Translations under genes and position numbers: made by a program
Source of the DNA: Candidatus Tokpelaia sp. JSC085
GTDB lineage: Bacteria; Pseudomonadota; Alphaproteobacteria; Rhizobiales; Rhizobiaceae
Direction: 5' to 3'
Assembly (NCBI GenBank): GCA_003331005.1
Contig: QENC01000002.1
Span: forward strand, 124,001 to 188,000
DNA length: 64,000 nt
Part shown: piece by piece, positions 50,853 through 59,874 of the stretch
Position numbering within the stretch: position 1 is the first letter of the stretch
Layout: every line of letters starts with the position of its first letter
Notes under the pieces: model-generated
Database searches by the model: none
What the model was told of the DNA's origin: nothing
The model's input: only the letters and a program-made list of their open reading frames with translations

Positions 50853-51806
50853 ATGCATCATTATCTTGATTTCGAAAAACCGGTTGTTAATCTCAACAGT
50901 CAGATACTTGAACTGAAAAAGCTTGCTCGTGCAGAAGACAGCGTGAATATGAATGATGAAATTGCACGATTGGAAAAACGCTCACAACAGGCACTGCGTG
51001 ATATATACAAAAAATTGACACCATGGCAAAAAGTACAGGTAGCGCGCCATCCCGATCGCCCGCATTTTCTAGACTATGCAGCGCGTCTTTTCACCGATAT
51101 GCTGCCACTCGCAGGCGATCGCAAATTTGCTGAAGATGAAGCACTTCAAGCCGGTTTTGCTCGTTTTCAGGGAGATCCAATCGTTTTTATCGGTCTTGAA
51201 AAGGGGCATGATACCCAGACGCGATTGCGATATAATTTTGGGTCTGCTCGTCCTGAGGGTTATCGTAAGGCAGTGCGGATTATGGAACTTGCTGAGAAAT
51301 TTTGTCTACCAGTTGTTTCATTAGTTGATACAGCAGGTGCCTATCCTGGTGTGAGTGCAGAGGAACGCGGCCAATCGGAGGCCATTGCCCGATCCACCGC
51401 AAAAATGCTTGATATTACAGTTCCAGTTGTGTCTGTCATTATTGGTGAAGGAGGATCCGGAGGGGCTATTGCCATTGCCGTTGCTAACCGTGTCTATATG
51501 CTAGAACATGCTGTTTATTCTGTGATTTCACCTGAAGGTGCCGCATCCATTCTATGGCGTGATGTCAAGCTTGCCAAACATGCGGCAGCTAGACTGCGGA
51601 TTACAGCGCAAGATCTTTATGAGTTAAGGATCATTGACGGTATCATACCTGAACCGCTTGGTGGAGCACAACGTGATTCAGAGGCAGTCATAGATGCAAC
51701 TGGCAACATCATTGCCGCAGCGTTGAAGGGTATGGCAAACGAAGCTGGTGAAAAATTGCGTCAGGAACGGCGCGAAAAGTACTTGCAAATTGGCCGCAAT
51801 TTGTAA
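50853..51806 (+). CDS. accA: Acetyl-CoA carboxylase carboxyltransferase subunit alpha
   Basis: AccA with AccD transfers carboxyl groups from carboxybiotin to acetyl-CoA, the committed step of fatty acid synthesis. The 317-residue protein has the family start YLDFEKPVVNLNSQILELKK, RHPDRPHFLDY, the oxyanion-forming SLVDTAGAYPGVSAEERGQ and IIGEGGSGGAIAIAVANRV, and EGAASILWRD. It is complete. It stands alone between two identical 50-bp repeats, which is unusual for this gene. Confidence 0.95.
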   Translation: MHHYLDFEKPVVNLNSQILELKKLARAEDSVNMNDEIARLEKRSQQALRDIYKKLTPWQKVQVARHPDRPHFLDYAARLFTDMLPLAGDRKFAEDEALQAGFARFQGDPIVFIGLEKGHDTQTRLRYNFGSARPEGYRKAVRIMELAEKFCLPVVSLVDTAGAYPGVSAEERGQSEAIARSTAKMLDITVPVVSVIIGEGGSGGAIAIAVANRVYMLEHAVYSVISPEGAASILWRDVKLAKHAAARLRITAQDLYELRIIDGIIPEPLGGAQRDSEAVIDATGNIIAAALKGMANEAGEKLRQERREKYLQIGRNL

Positions 51807-51817
51807 GTATCATCTAA

Positions 51818-51867
51818 GATCACTTGAAGTGATTTGTATTTTACAAACTGTTTAATTTAACATAACT
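51818..51867. repeat. 50-bp direct repeat, copy 2 (downstream of accA)
   Basis: This is the exact second copy of 50707-50756, in the same orientation, starting 11 bp after the accA stop. The flanks differ (TATGGTTTG follows here, GTTTAATTTG follows copy 1). The palindromic core followed by TTTGTATTTT could act as a weak terminator for accA. Confidence 0.85.
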
Positions 51868-51957
51868 ATATGGTTTGCAGCTCAAATTAGTTTGAGACCT
51901 GACACAAGCTTTAGGAGGAATCTGCTAGGCTACAGGCACAACCCTCCTTGCAATAAC

Positions 51958-52821
51958 CTAGTAAAATCCAACCGGAAAATAGCGCATATATAATTCAGTC
52001 AGCTTGCCCTTACGTTCAAGTGACTGAATCGCATAATTCATTGCCAATGCAAGAGATAGATTGTTGACAGCGATCCGCATGCCGTCACCAAGATAACCGA
52101 TACCGTAATAAGAGCCACCGATGAATTGGCAGAAACCGCCTGCCTGTGGATTTGCAAGCCACAGTGAAAATGTCATGCCATCACCAAATGCCAGATCAAT
52201 TAATTTTGATTCAAGGGCTGCATAAAGCTGTGTACTATCATTAAACGTGGTGATTCTGACATCTGGGAAATAATTGGAAAGCATTGTTTTATGTACTGTA
52301 TGGCCAATAACACCAATGTGTTGTGAACGCAACCAGATAAAAAAAGGCTGCTCTGGTTTAGTGCCCTGCAAACTTATAAAACGTGCAGGAAACCGCATGT
52401 AAGGACGTGAAAAAGAAAATTCCATGCGATTTTCTGCTGTTGGGGCAAGGCCTGCAATAATGGCTTCCGCTTTGCCGTCCTTGAGCCGTTTTGTCAGCTC
52501 ATTCCATGGACGTGCTTCAATTTGGCAGAGGTGCTCCACCTTCAGTTCACTGCATAAGGATCGCACGAGGTCAATGTGATAACCAGAAAGAACACCATTC
52601 TGGTTCAGATAATTAAAGGGTGGGAAATCAACCGTTGTCAGAAAGCGCAATCGTGATAGCATTGTGATATCTGGTTGTTCAAGACGCTCATTTGAATCAA
52701 AAAATTTAGGCACGGAAATGCTGTGCGCAAATAGAGGGAAGGGAGTACACAAGATCGTCCCAACCATCCCTGTGATAAGAACACACTGCCATATTGTTCT
52801 TTCATAAACGGTTTTCATCAT
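51958..52821 (-). CDS. Periplasmic solute-binding protein, amino-acid ABC type (family 3), orphan
   Basis: The 287-residue protein has an N-terminal signal segment (hydrophobic about 11-31, possible cleavage after LFA). A family 3 solute-binding domain follows: LTTVDFPPFNYLNQNGVLSGYHIDLV, RPWNELTKRLKDGKAEAIIAGLAPTAEN and SFSRPYMRFPARFI, with GFCQFIGGSYYGIGYLGDGMRIAV late. Such proteins bind amino acids in the periplasm for ABC importers, but no permease or ATPase gene is near. The ligand cannot be told. The start is a double ATG with no clear ribosome site. Confidence 0.8.
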   Translation of the reverse strand: MMKTVYERTIWQCVLITGMVGTILCTPFPLFAHSISVPKFFDSNERLEQPDITMLSRLRFLTTVDFPPFNYLNQNGVLSGYHIDLVRSLCSELKVEHLCQIEARPWNELTKRLKDGKAEAIIAGLAPTAENRMEFSFSRPYMRFPARFISLQGTKPEQPFFIWLRSQHIGVIGHTVHKTMLSNYFPDVRITTFNDSTQLYAALESKLIDLAFGDGMTFSLWLANPQAGGFCQFIGGSYYGIGYLGDGMRIAVNNLSLALAMNYAIQSLERKGKLTELYMRYFPVGFY

Positions 52822-52937
52822 GCAATGCTACTGTGATACAAAGGAACTTACAACCGGTTGAAGTACAAAATAGTCTTGGAAAAACAGTCAGCCCACTATT
52901 TATGAGCAACCAGCTTCTGATCCTCTCTTCAAGGAAG

Positions 52938-53690
52938 TCATTTGCAAGCGTAATCAACACGGACAAGATAAAGCCCTCGCGCCGGGGCTACTACAGCACA
53001 TCGGGCACGGTCACGTGCTTCAAGCGCTGCTTCTAGATCATCAACGGTCCAGTCTCCCCATCCAACTGCAGCAAGACTGCCAGCGATCGAGCGAATCTGA
53101 TGATGGAGAAAAGACTGGGCTGAGGCTAGAATTTCAACCCATTGACCGTTTATCCTAATATTCAATTGATCTAATGTCCGTATGGCACTTTTGGCTTGGC
53201 ACTGTACTGCACGAAAAGTCGTAAAATCATGACGGCCTATAAGATGACAGGCTGCCTTTTGCATTTTCTCTATATCAAGCACACGTGGTATCCACCAGAC
53301 ATATCTGGCATCTAGTGTCGGTGGCGCTCGACGATTAAGAATACGGTAAAGATAATGCCGCCGGATCGCAGAAAACCGCGCGTGAAAACTGTGCGTCACC
53401 TCTTCTGTGTGGAGAATCGATACCCGTTCCCCAGCTTGCAACAGATATGCATTGAGCGCATTGGAAACCGTATCGACCTGCCATGTCTTTTCAAAATCAA
53501 CGTGGGCAATTTGTGCAAAAGCATGGACACCTGCATCGGTTCGTCCTGCTGTTATAAGGCGGGTCTCAGCACCGCAAAACCGATTTATTGCTTTTTCAAG
53601 GACTGCCTGAACAGTAAGCTGTCTTGGCTGTCTTTGCCAGCCTGCATATGGTGTCCCATCATACTCAATAGTGAGTTTATAGCGAGGCAT
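52938..53690 (-). CDS. truA: tRNA pseudouridine(38-40) synthase TruA
   Basis: TruA makes pseudouridine at positions 38-40 of tRNA anticodon arms. The 250-residue protein has YDGTPYAGWQRQP, the catalytic D52 in AGRTDAGVHAFAQIAHVD, RHYLYRILNR, GRHDFTTFRA and FLHHQIRSIAGSL. It starts one base after the fmt stop, so def-fmt-truA form a tight operon as in related bacteria. Confidence 0.95.
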   Translation of the reverse strand: MPRYKLTIEYDGTPYAGWQRQPRQLTVQAVLEKAINRFCGAETRLITAGRTDAGVHAFAQIAHVDFEKTWQVDTVSNALNAYLLQAGERVSILHTEEVTHSFHARFSAIRRHYLYRILNRRAPPTLDARYVWWIPRVLDIEKMQKAACHLIGRHDFTTFRAVQCQAKSAIRTLDQLNIRINGQWVEILASAQSFLHHQIRSIAGSLAAVGWGDWTVDDLEAALEARDRARCAVVAPARGLYLVRVDYACK

Positions 53691-53691
53691 T

Positions 53692-54621
53692 TCAGCGAAT
53701 CGCTGTCACAGTGGCACCCTGCATAAATTCCCGCGCTTCAAGTGGCTTACCTCCTGCTTTTTGTAATTGGGTTAATGAAACAGATCCTCCATAGCATGAG
53801 ACAGTTAGAGTCTCTGGATCAAACAGACCAGTCCTTCCTATGCAAACATGAGAGAGACGCGTTCCTAGGATCTTAACCCGTTCGCATTTTCCTGAAATTT
53901 CCATTTTACACCACGCTCCTGGAAAGGGTGAAAGAGCACAAATATGCCTGTGTACGTCAGTTGCTGGTTTATCCCAGTGAATACGGGTTTCATCCTTTTT
54001 GATTTTATGCGCATAAGTAACACCATCTTCACTTTGCGGTACAAGGATAAGCTGACCCTGTTCCAGAATAGCCATCACCTTCATCATAAGACGGCTGCTT
54101 ATGAACGATAGACGCTCATGCAGTACACCAGATGTCATATTCTGATCAATCACAATTCTCTCTGCCATGGCAACTGGACCAGTATCAAGTCCTGTATCCA
54201 TTTTTATGATCATCACTCCGGTTTCATTATCACCTGCCATGATAGACCTTTGTATAGGGGCAGCTCCCCGCCACCGTGGCAGAAGGGAAGCATGCACATT
54301 AAAACATCCTAGACGAGGAGCACATAATACAGCATCCGGCAATAAAAGTCCATAGGCAACAACAACTGCAACATCCAGCGAAAATGCCTTGAAGCGCGCC
54401 TGTTCTTCTACATCACATAATGTTTTCGGTGTGTAGACAGGCAGAGCTAGCTTTTCAGCTTCACGCTGCAGCGGCGATTTTGTGATATGCAACCCACGTC
54501 TGCCAGCTGGGCGCGCTGGTTTACTATATACAGCAGCAATTTCATGACCTTCCGCTACTAATGCAGATAATACAGGAACGGCGAATTCCGGAGTTCCCAT
54601 GAAGGCAAGACGCAACACCAT
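53692..54621 (-). CDS. fmt: Methionyl-tRNA formyltransferase
   Basis: Fmt formylates initiator Met-tRNA using 10-formyl-tetrahydrofolate. The 309-residue protein has FMGTPEFAVPVL at the start, the catalytic FNVHASLLPRWRGAAPIQ (N108, H110) and MDTGLDTGPV with the active-site Asp, then a C-terminal OB-like tRNA-binding domain. Its ATG overlaps the def stop by one base. Confidence 0.95.
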   Translation of the reverse strand: MVLRLAFMGTPEFAVPVLSALVAEGHEIAAVYSKPARPAGRRGLHITKSPLQREAEKLALPVYTPKTLCDVEEQARFKAFSLDVAVVVAYGLLLPDAVLCAPRLGCFNVHASLLPRWRGAAPIQRSIMAGDNETGVMIIKMDTGLDTGPVAMAERIVIDQNMTSGVLHERLSFISSRLMMKVMAILEQGQLILVPQSEDGVTYAHKIKKDETRIHWDKPATDVHRHICALSPFPGAWCKMEISGKCERVKILGTRLSHVCIGRTGLFDPETLTVSCYGGSVSLTQLQKAGGKPLEAREFMQGATVTAIR

Positions 54622-55142
54622 CAGATTGACACATGTCTTTCACGGGACCGTTTCTTGAAACTACGGAGTACCATATCACGCTTCAAGCGCGATACATGAT
54701 CAATAAACAACACACCATTAAGGTGATCAATTTCATGTTGCAAACAGGTTGCCAAAAGGCCATGAGCTTCAATTTCTTGTAATTTACCAGAGCGGTCAAG
54801 ATATTTCATATATATTTTTTCTGGCCGCTCAATTTCGGCATAATAGCCAGGCACCGATAGACAGCCTTCTTCATGAACACGACGTTGTTCAGAAAACCAT
54901 GTAATCTCAGGATTAATAAAAACCTGCGGATTTTTTGGCACATCTTTCCCAGCAATATCAACGACAAGAAGACGAAGCAGCTCACCCACTTGCACAGCGG
55001 CAAGCCCAATGCCTAGAGCATGATACATGCTTTCCAACATATCGTCAATGAGTCGCCTAATGCGGCCATCCACAGCCACCACAGGCTCCGATACCTTCCG
55101 CAAAGATGCATCAGGCAATATAATAAGCGGTTTAACAGACAT
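54621..55142 (-). CDS. def: Peptide deformylase
   Basis: Def removes the N-formyl group from nascent proteins; it is a metal hydrolase. The 173-residue protein has the three family motifs: [19 protein letters not shown] with metal ligand C94, and QHEIDHLNG with H136, E137 and H140. [21 protein letters not shown] is the family start; 17 more codons are open upstream. It is divergent from rmuC across a 125-bp spacer that holds a tandem repeat. Confidence 0.95.
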   Translation of the reverse strand: MSVKPLIILPDASLRKVSEPVVAVDGRIRRLIDDMLESMYHALGIGLAAVQVGELLRLLVVDIAGKDVPKNPQVFINPEITWFSEQRRVHEEGCLSVPGYYAEIERPEKIYMKYLDRSGKLQEIEAHGLLATCLQHEIDHLNGVLFIDHVSRLKRDMVLRSFKKRSRERHVSI

Positions 55143-55219
55143 GGACTTTAAATAAGAAACGCTTGGCTCTGCGTCAATCGTTCTTCCTGTCAATGTTCTC
55201 TGATCGTATTTTTATTTTC

Positions 55220-55267
55220 ATGATTAACAGATACAATGATTAACAGATACAATGATTAACAGATACA
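55220..55267. repeat. Three tandem 16-bp repeats abutting the rmuC start codon
   Basis: The unit ATGATTAACAGATACA occurs three times head to tail, and the putative rmuC ATG follows at 55268. Each unit carries an ATG in the same sequence context. The unit length is not a multiple of three, and frames opened inside the repeat stop within a few codons. No normal ribosome site is visible between the repeat and the start. It lies in the divergent def-rmuC promoter region. Confidence 0.85.
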
Positions 55268-56395
55268 ATGAATGGCATGATTGATTCGCACTCGCTTGCT
55301 GCACCCTTCATCTTGAATGCCAGTTTTGCCATTGCCGGTTTTATTGGCCTTTTTTTTCTTCTTGCGGTTTATTTTTTGCATAGAGACCGATACCGTAGAG
55401 AAAAAGAACGTACTGGCGAACGACATCTAGAAGCACTGTTAAAGACACAGGCCGAGATGCAAGGCCGGATGCAAACAATGGCAGAGCTTTTCGGCGCGCG
55501 GCAGGCAGAGCTTAACAAATCAATTCGTGAAAAACTTGACAGCATAACGACATATATAGGACAATCAATCAACGCGCAAACCAAATCAACTCATGAAAAT
55601 CTTGCCATCTTGCAGGAAAGAATCGCAATCATCGACAATGCACAGAACAATATCCAGTCCTTGGCAAGTCAGGTCGTGGAGATTCAGAATATCCTATCCG
55701 ATAAACAGACACGTGGTGCTTTCGGTCAGGGCCGCATGGAAGCAATTATCACTGATGCCCTGCCGTTTGGTCACTACACATTCCAGCCTACCCTTTCAAA
55801 TGGTACCCGTCCTGATTGCATCATTTCCATGCCAAATAACGCACCGTCGCTTGTTATTGATGCAAAATTTCCACTTGAAGCCTGGAATACGATGCGTCAT
55901 GCAGCAACCCCACAAATACGTCACGCAGCAGAAAATCGGTTTCGAAAGGATATGGAAGTCCATATTCGTGATATTGCGCAAAAATATCTTATTGCTGGTG
56001 AAACACAGGATACAGCCTTTCTGTTTATACCTTCCGAATCTATTTTCGCCACCATACATGAAGAGTTTGAAACTCTAGTGCAAAAGGCAAACAACGTTCG
56101 TGTTATCGTTGTTTCACCTTCACTTCTGACGCTGTCTATCCAGGTTGTTCAAGCAATTTTGAAGGACGTTCGTATGCGCGAACAGGCACATTTGATCCAG
56201 TCAGAGGTAAGAAAACTTATAGAGGATGTTATCCGCCTGGACGATCGGGTACGTAAACTACAAAATCATTTTCAGCAAACAGAGAAAGACGTACAAGATA
56301 TTCTTGTCTCGACTTCAAAACTATCACGGCGTAGTGCTAAAATAGAAGCATTGGAGCTTAGTACTATCAAAGAATCTACGGAGGGCAAGCAATAA
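55268..56395 (+). CDS. rmuC: DNA recombination protein RmuC
   Basis: RmuC is a membrane-bound, nuclease-fold protein thought to limit inversions at repeats; its mechanism is not settled. The 375-residue protein has one N-terminal membrane segment (about 14-38), a coiled coil (about 40-145: EALLKTQAEMQGRMQTMAELF) and a RmuC domain (GRMEAIITDALPFGHYTFQP, then SLVIDAKFPLEAW and FLFIPSESIFATIHE). The first ATG abuts a 3 x 16-bp repeat; the ATG at 55277 is an alternative. Confidence 0.9.
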   Translation: MNGMIDSHSLAAPFILNASFAIAGFIGLFFLLAVYFLHRDRYRREKERTGERHLEALLKTQAEMQGRMQTMAELFGARQAELNKSIREKLDSITTYIGQSINAQTKSTHENLAILQERIAIIDNAQNNIQSLASQVVEIQNILSDKQTRGAFGQGRMEAIITDALPFGHYTFQPTLSNGTRPDCIISMPNNAPSLVIDAKFPLEAWNTMRHAATPQIRHAAENRFRKDMEVHIRDIAQKYLIAGETQDTAFLFIPSESIFATIHEEFETLVQKANNVRVIVVSPSLLTLSIQVVQAILKDVRMREQAHLIQSEVRKLIEDVIRLDDRVRKLQNHFQQTEKDVQDILVSTSKLSRRSAKIEALELSTIKESTEGKQ

Positions 56396-56741
56396 GGAAA
56401 AGATGACCCGATCATAGACTCTAGAATAGAATTAATTGCCATACAATATTATATACACTATGATATAACTATCATGAGAGCTTTGGAGCCGTTGTCAGCG
56501 ATGTAGTCAGCAATGTTAGGAAATGCCGAAAGGGAATGTTTACTGGTGAAATACAGGAATCGTGCATGCTCTATGAATATCATGGAGCAACCTTTTTCCC
56601 GCTCTGATCGGATGAAGCACTGGAAGGTTTTGGAAAAATAAATATTTAAGTAGTAAAAATTTACTCTATCCGATTTGTAAACGCTTGAGAAGCACATCGT
56701 TCGCATCCTATTGCATAAACGGAACAGAGGGGAATCTTCCT
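56396..56741. other. Gene-free region upstream of the SLC13-type gene
   Basis: The 346 bases between rmuC and the transporter gene hold only an 82-codon minus-strand frame without ribosome site or family features. A GAGGGG ribosome site for the transporter lies at its end. Confidence 0.4.
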
Positions 56742-58514
56742 ATGAATCACGAGCAAATATTGTCTCTTTCTGTTCTCGGCCTGCTGATGGTTTTTATGAT
56801 ACTAGACCGTTTTCGCTATGACGTTATCGCTGTTGTCGCCTTGCTCGTTTCTATCGCAGTTGGTATTGTCAGTCCTAAACAGGCTTTTTCCGGTTTCAGC
56901 AATGATATTGTTATTATTGTCGCGAGTGCACTGCTTGTCAGTGCTGGAGTTGCCCGTTCTGGTATTATGGAAAGTTTGATTCAGCGCATTTGGCCGAACA
57001 CGAAATCCGTCCGATTGCAACTTGCTTTTCTGATCATTACTGTCACGGTTTTATCAGCATTTGTGAAAAATATAGGCGCTCTTGCCATCATGCTGCCAGT
57101 CGCCTTTCAATTTGCACGCCGTTCCGGCACATCCCCCTCTGTTTTTCTGATGCCCATGGCTTATGGTGCCCTGCTTGGTGGATTGATGACACAGATCGGC
57201 ACGTCACCCAATATTGTAGTCTCATTAATTCGTGAAAGAATGGTTGGGCATACATTTTCTATGTTTGATTATACTCCAGTCGGAGCTACTGTTGCCGGTG
57301 CCGGGGTTGTGTATCTTATCTTCTTCTATTGGCTGTTACCTTCCCGATCCCGTTCCAATATCTCAAGTGAAGAAGCAATTGAGATTCGGGATTATATATC
57401 GGAAGCTACGGTCCCAGCCGACGCGCCTATCATTGGTAAAACAGTCGCTGATCTCATGCGTCCAGGTGGTGGGGAAGCAATGGCATTACAAATTATACGC
57501 AACAAGAAAATCATTGCTCCGCTACCGGACACCATTATTGCTGAAAACGATGTTGTTTTATTCGAAGGATCTCCAAAAGCTCTTGATGCCGTTACAAATG
57601 TGGCACGCCTTGGACTTTCGACAGGAAGGATGATCGCGGAAGGAGAAAGGAATAGTGAAATCGACGTCGTAGAAGCTGTCATTACTGATAATTCACCTCT
57701 GATAGGCATTTCTGCCAAACGGCTAGCCCTTTTCGACCGCTATGAGGCCAATCTTTTGGCCATCAGTCGTCAACATGAACGTATACGCGCGCGTCTTGGT
57801 GAGATTGCATTTCGCTTGGGAGATATCATCGTGCTTCAAGGCCGTGAAAGTATCCTTCCAAATCTTTTGCGTGAGCTCAAGTGTTTACCACTTGCACGGC
57901 GTACAATCATGCTGGGCAGTCTTCGTCGCGGGTTGATACCTCTCATTATTCTTGCCATCGCTATTTTCTTGACTGCTTTTCAACTTGTACCGGTTGCTAT
58001 TGCTTTTTTTGTCGCAGCGACAGCTATGGTAGTTTTGCGTGTTATCCCGGGTCGTGAAATCTACCAGGCCCTTGATGGGCAAATTATTGTCATGCTGGCT
58101 GCACTCATTCCAGTCAGTGAAGCGTTAAGCGATACAGGATGTGCACAACTTGTCGGTGAATGGCTTAGTCATATCGCGGGAACACTCTCCCCTTATGGTG
58201 CACTGACGCTTATTCTTGTCTCTGCCATGCTTGTAACACCGTTTCTCAATAATGCAGCAACGGTTATGGTAATGGCACCCATTGCATCCAGTTTTGCGAC
58301 ATCACTGTGCTATCATCCTGAGGGGTTTCTGATGGCTGTTGCTATTGGAGCAGCCTGTGATTTTCTGACACCTATTGGTCATCAGTGTAACCTGTTAGTT
58401 ATGGGACCTGGTGGTTACCGTTTTTCTGATTATCCGAGACTTGGTTTGCCGCTGTCCTTCTTAATTGTCATTGTTTCTGTTCCAATGATTATGTTACTGT
58501 GGCCACCTGTATGA
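56742..58514 (+). CDS. SLC13-family permease with two TrkA-C (RCK C) domains
   Basis: The 590-residue inner membrane protein has the DASS/CitMHS-like fold. There are N-terminal membrane segments (VLGLLMVFMILDRFRYDVIAV), the SNT-like loops FVKNIGALAIMLPVAF and GGLMTQIGTSPNIVVS, a cytoplasmic middle with two RCK-C domains (about 210-375: PIIGKTVADL and PLIGISAKRLALFDRYEANL), and a second membrane half with LNNAATVMVMAPIA and DFLTPIGHQCNLLVMGPG. Such proteins move dicarboxylates, sulfate or similar anions with sodium or protons; the substrate is not known. The ATG at 56742 has a GAGGGG site. Its stop overlaps the next gene (ATGA). Confidence 0.85.
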   Translation: MNHEQILSLSVLGLLMVFMILDRFRYDVIAVVALLVSIAVGIVSPKQAFSGFSNDIVIIVASALLVSAGVARSGIMESLIQRIWPNTKSVRLQLAFLIITVTVLSAFVKNIGALAIMLPVAFQFARRSGTSPSVFLMPMAYGALLGGLMTQIGTSPNIVVSLIRERMVGHTFSMFDYTPVGATVAGAGVVYLIFFYWLLPSRSRSNISSEEAIEIRDYISEATVPADAPIIGKTVADLMRPGGGEAMALQIIRNKKIIAPLPDTIIAENDVVLFEGSPKALDAVTNVARLGLSTGRMIAEGERNSEIDVVEAVITDNSPLIGISAKRLALFDRYEANLLAISRQHERIRARLGEIAFRLGDIIVLQGRESILPNLLRELKCLPLARRTIMLGSLRRGLIPLIILAIAIFLTAFQLVPVAIAFFVAATAMVVLRVIPGREIYQALDGQIIVMLAALIPVSEALSDTGCAQLVGEWLSHIAGTLSPYGALTLILVSAMLVTPFLNNAATVMVMAPIASSFATSLCYHPEGFLMAVAIGAACDFLTPIGHQCNLLVMGPGGYRFSDYPRLGLPLSFLIVIVSVPMIMLLWPPV

Positions 58515-59629
58515 TGGGATTTCAGTATTTTAAGAATTATCTGAAACAGGCCATTCTGCAGGTACGGACCAGCTGGAAAGATGCACTGAGCGCGGGAGTA
58601 GCAGCCGGTCTTGCATGGTCTGTTTCGCAACGTATGCTTGGTCACCCTCACCCGGTTTTTGCTGCTATGTCAGCGATGATTTGTCTTGCTCCAGGCTTTC
58701 CGAATCATGGTCGGCAGGCCATATATCTGTTGATTGGGGTAGCAACCGGGGTACTTGTCGGTGAGGCAACGCTGCTATTACCGCCTATGCCAACAGAAAT
58801 TCGTATAGCACTTGTAGGCTTCATGGGATTGCTCATTGCATCCGGCTATGCAATTATTCCCGCTATCATTGTACAAGCTGGTGTTTCTGCTGTTATGGTT
58901 TTTGCCATGGGGGCAGAGATAGCAGGGGTCACGAGATTGATCGATGTCGTTATTGGGACAGGGATCGGGCTTCTTTTCAGCCAAATATTGTTCACCCCCA
59001 ATCAGATAAAGGTGCTTGGTATTTCAGCTGAACGCTTCTTCCATGAGCTAGCAGAGAATTTGACCACAGCGGCTGATGCACTAGATCATCGCAACATCAC
59101 AATGGCTCACCGTGCACTCAATAGCTGCGGTCGCACGCATACAGCCCTTGTCGCTTTGATTGGAAATATTGACATTGTCCGTGACAACGCTCGCTGGTCA
59201 TTACGGGGATGGATATCATCACGTGAGGTCACAACGCTTGCCGTGCGCTATGATCGGACTGGCATACGCCTTTATGCTTCGACCTTACTGTTCTGCGAAG
59301 CACTTCTAAATTGCCTGAAAAAGCAGCGAGAAGCAGCTCCGGAATGGTTAAATGATTCTATACGGCTCTGTGCTGAAAACTGTCGCTTGCTATCAGGAGA
59401 AATAAGGTATCGCCGTGAGTTTATAAAGCCTGACCGTTCCATCAGAGCGGAAATATCACTGACTTGGCGTGATTGTATCAAGAGTCTCGAACTTGTAGAA
59501 AACACACTCGCCCGCTTTTATAAAAGCAAAACCCGAAGATTACGTCTGCAATCTTTTAGAAGAAGAAAGATCATCACCGCTGTTCATGCAGAAATGGAAA
59601 TGCAGAGAAAGCGCAAGATCAATTTCTAA
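58511..59629 (+). CDS. FUSC-family (aromatic acid exporter-like) membrane protein
   Basis: The 372-residue protein has six hydrophobic segments in its first 165 residues (GVAAGLAWSVSQRML, then PVFAAMSAMICLAPGFPNHGRQ and YLLIGVATGVLVGEATLL). A long cytoplasmic helical part rich in Arg and Glu follows. This is the layout of FUSC/ArAE proteins such as AaeB halves, which are proposed efflux components. The start ATG overlaps the SLC13 gene stop in an ATGA arrangement, so the two are probably made together and may act on related anions. It is convergent with ureC. Confidence 0.75.
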   Translation: MMGFQYFKNYLKQAILQVRTSWKDALSAGVAAGLAWSVSQRMLGHPHPVFAAMSAMICLAPGFPNHGRQAIYLLIGVATGVLVGEATLLLPPMPTEIRIALVGFMGLLIASGYAIIPAIIVQAGVSAVMVFAMGAEIAGVTRLIDVVIGTGIGLLFSQILFTPNQIKVLGISAERFFHELAENLTTAADALDHRNITMAHRALNSCGRTHTALVALIGNIDIVRDNARWSLRGWISSREVTTLAVRYDRTGIRLYASTLLFCEALLNCLKKQREAAPEWLNDSIRLCAENCRLLSGEIRYRREFIKPDRSIRAEISLTWRDCIKSLELVENTLARFYKSKTRRLRLQSFRRRKIITAVHAEMEMQRKRKINF

Positions 59630-59874
59630 ACCGATGTCTAGCGCTTTCAGCCAGAGCACAATTCCGATCGTCCCGCGAATTCTACAGTGGAATGGGATCG
59701 GGGGGATAGGAACGGGCATCAGATCATACAGGCGTTTTTAGTAGACTGAGGATGCTCATTAAATAGGCTCAGAATACCCAAGGATGATCAGCTCAAGGAA
59801 TGTCGTTCACAGAAAAAATATTTATTATTTGACAGCACCAGCACAACACCATCACTATGTTTTTGCGCCTTGTC

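Noticed and set aside
50707..51867. CRISPR or insertion-sequence ends for the two 50-bp repeats
   Set aside because: Only two copies about 1.1 kb apart with a conserved host gene between them, direct rather than inverted, no transposase and no spacer array.
56458..56706. 82-codon minus-strand ORF upstream of the SLC13-type gene
   Set aside because: No family features and no operon context; likely chance in AT-rich DNA.
59630..59874. ureE/ureF/ureG remnant in the spacer after ureC
   Set aside because: No matching residues were seen in any frame. The spacer shows only an imperfect CCGATC/GATCGG dyad near 59665-59702.
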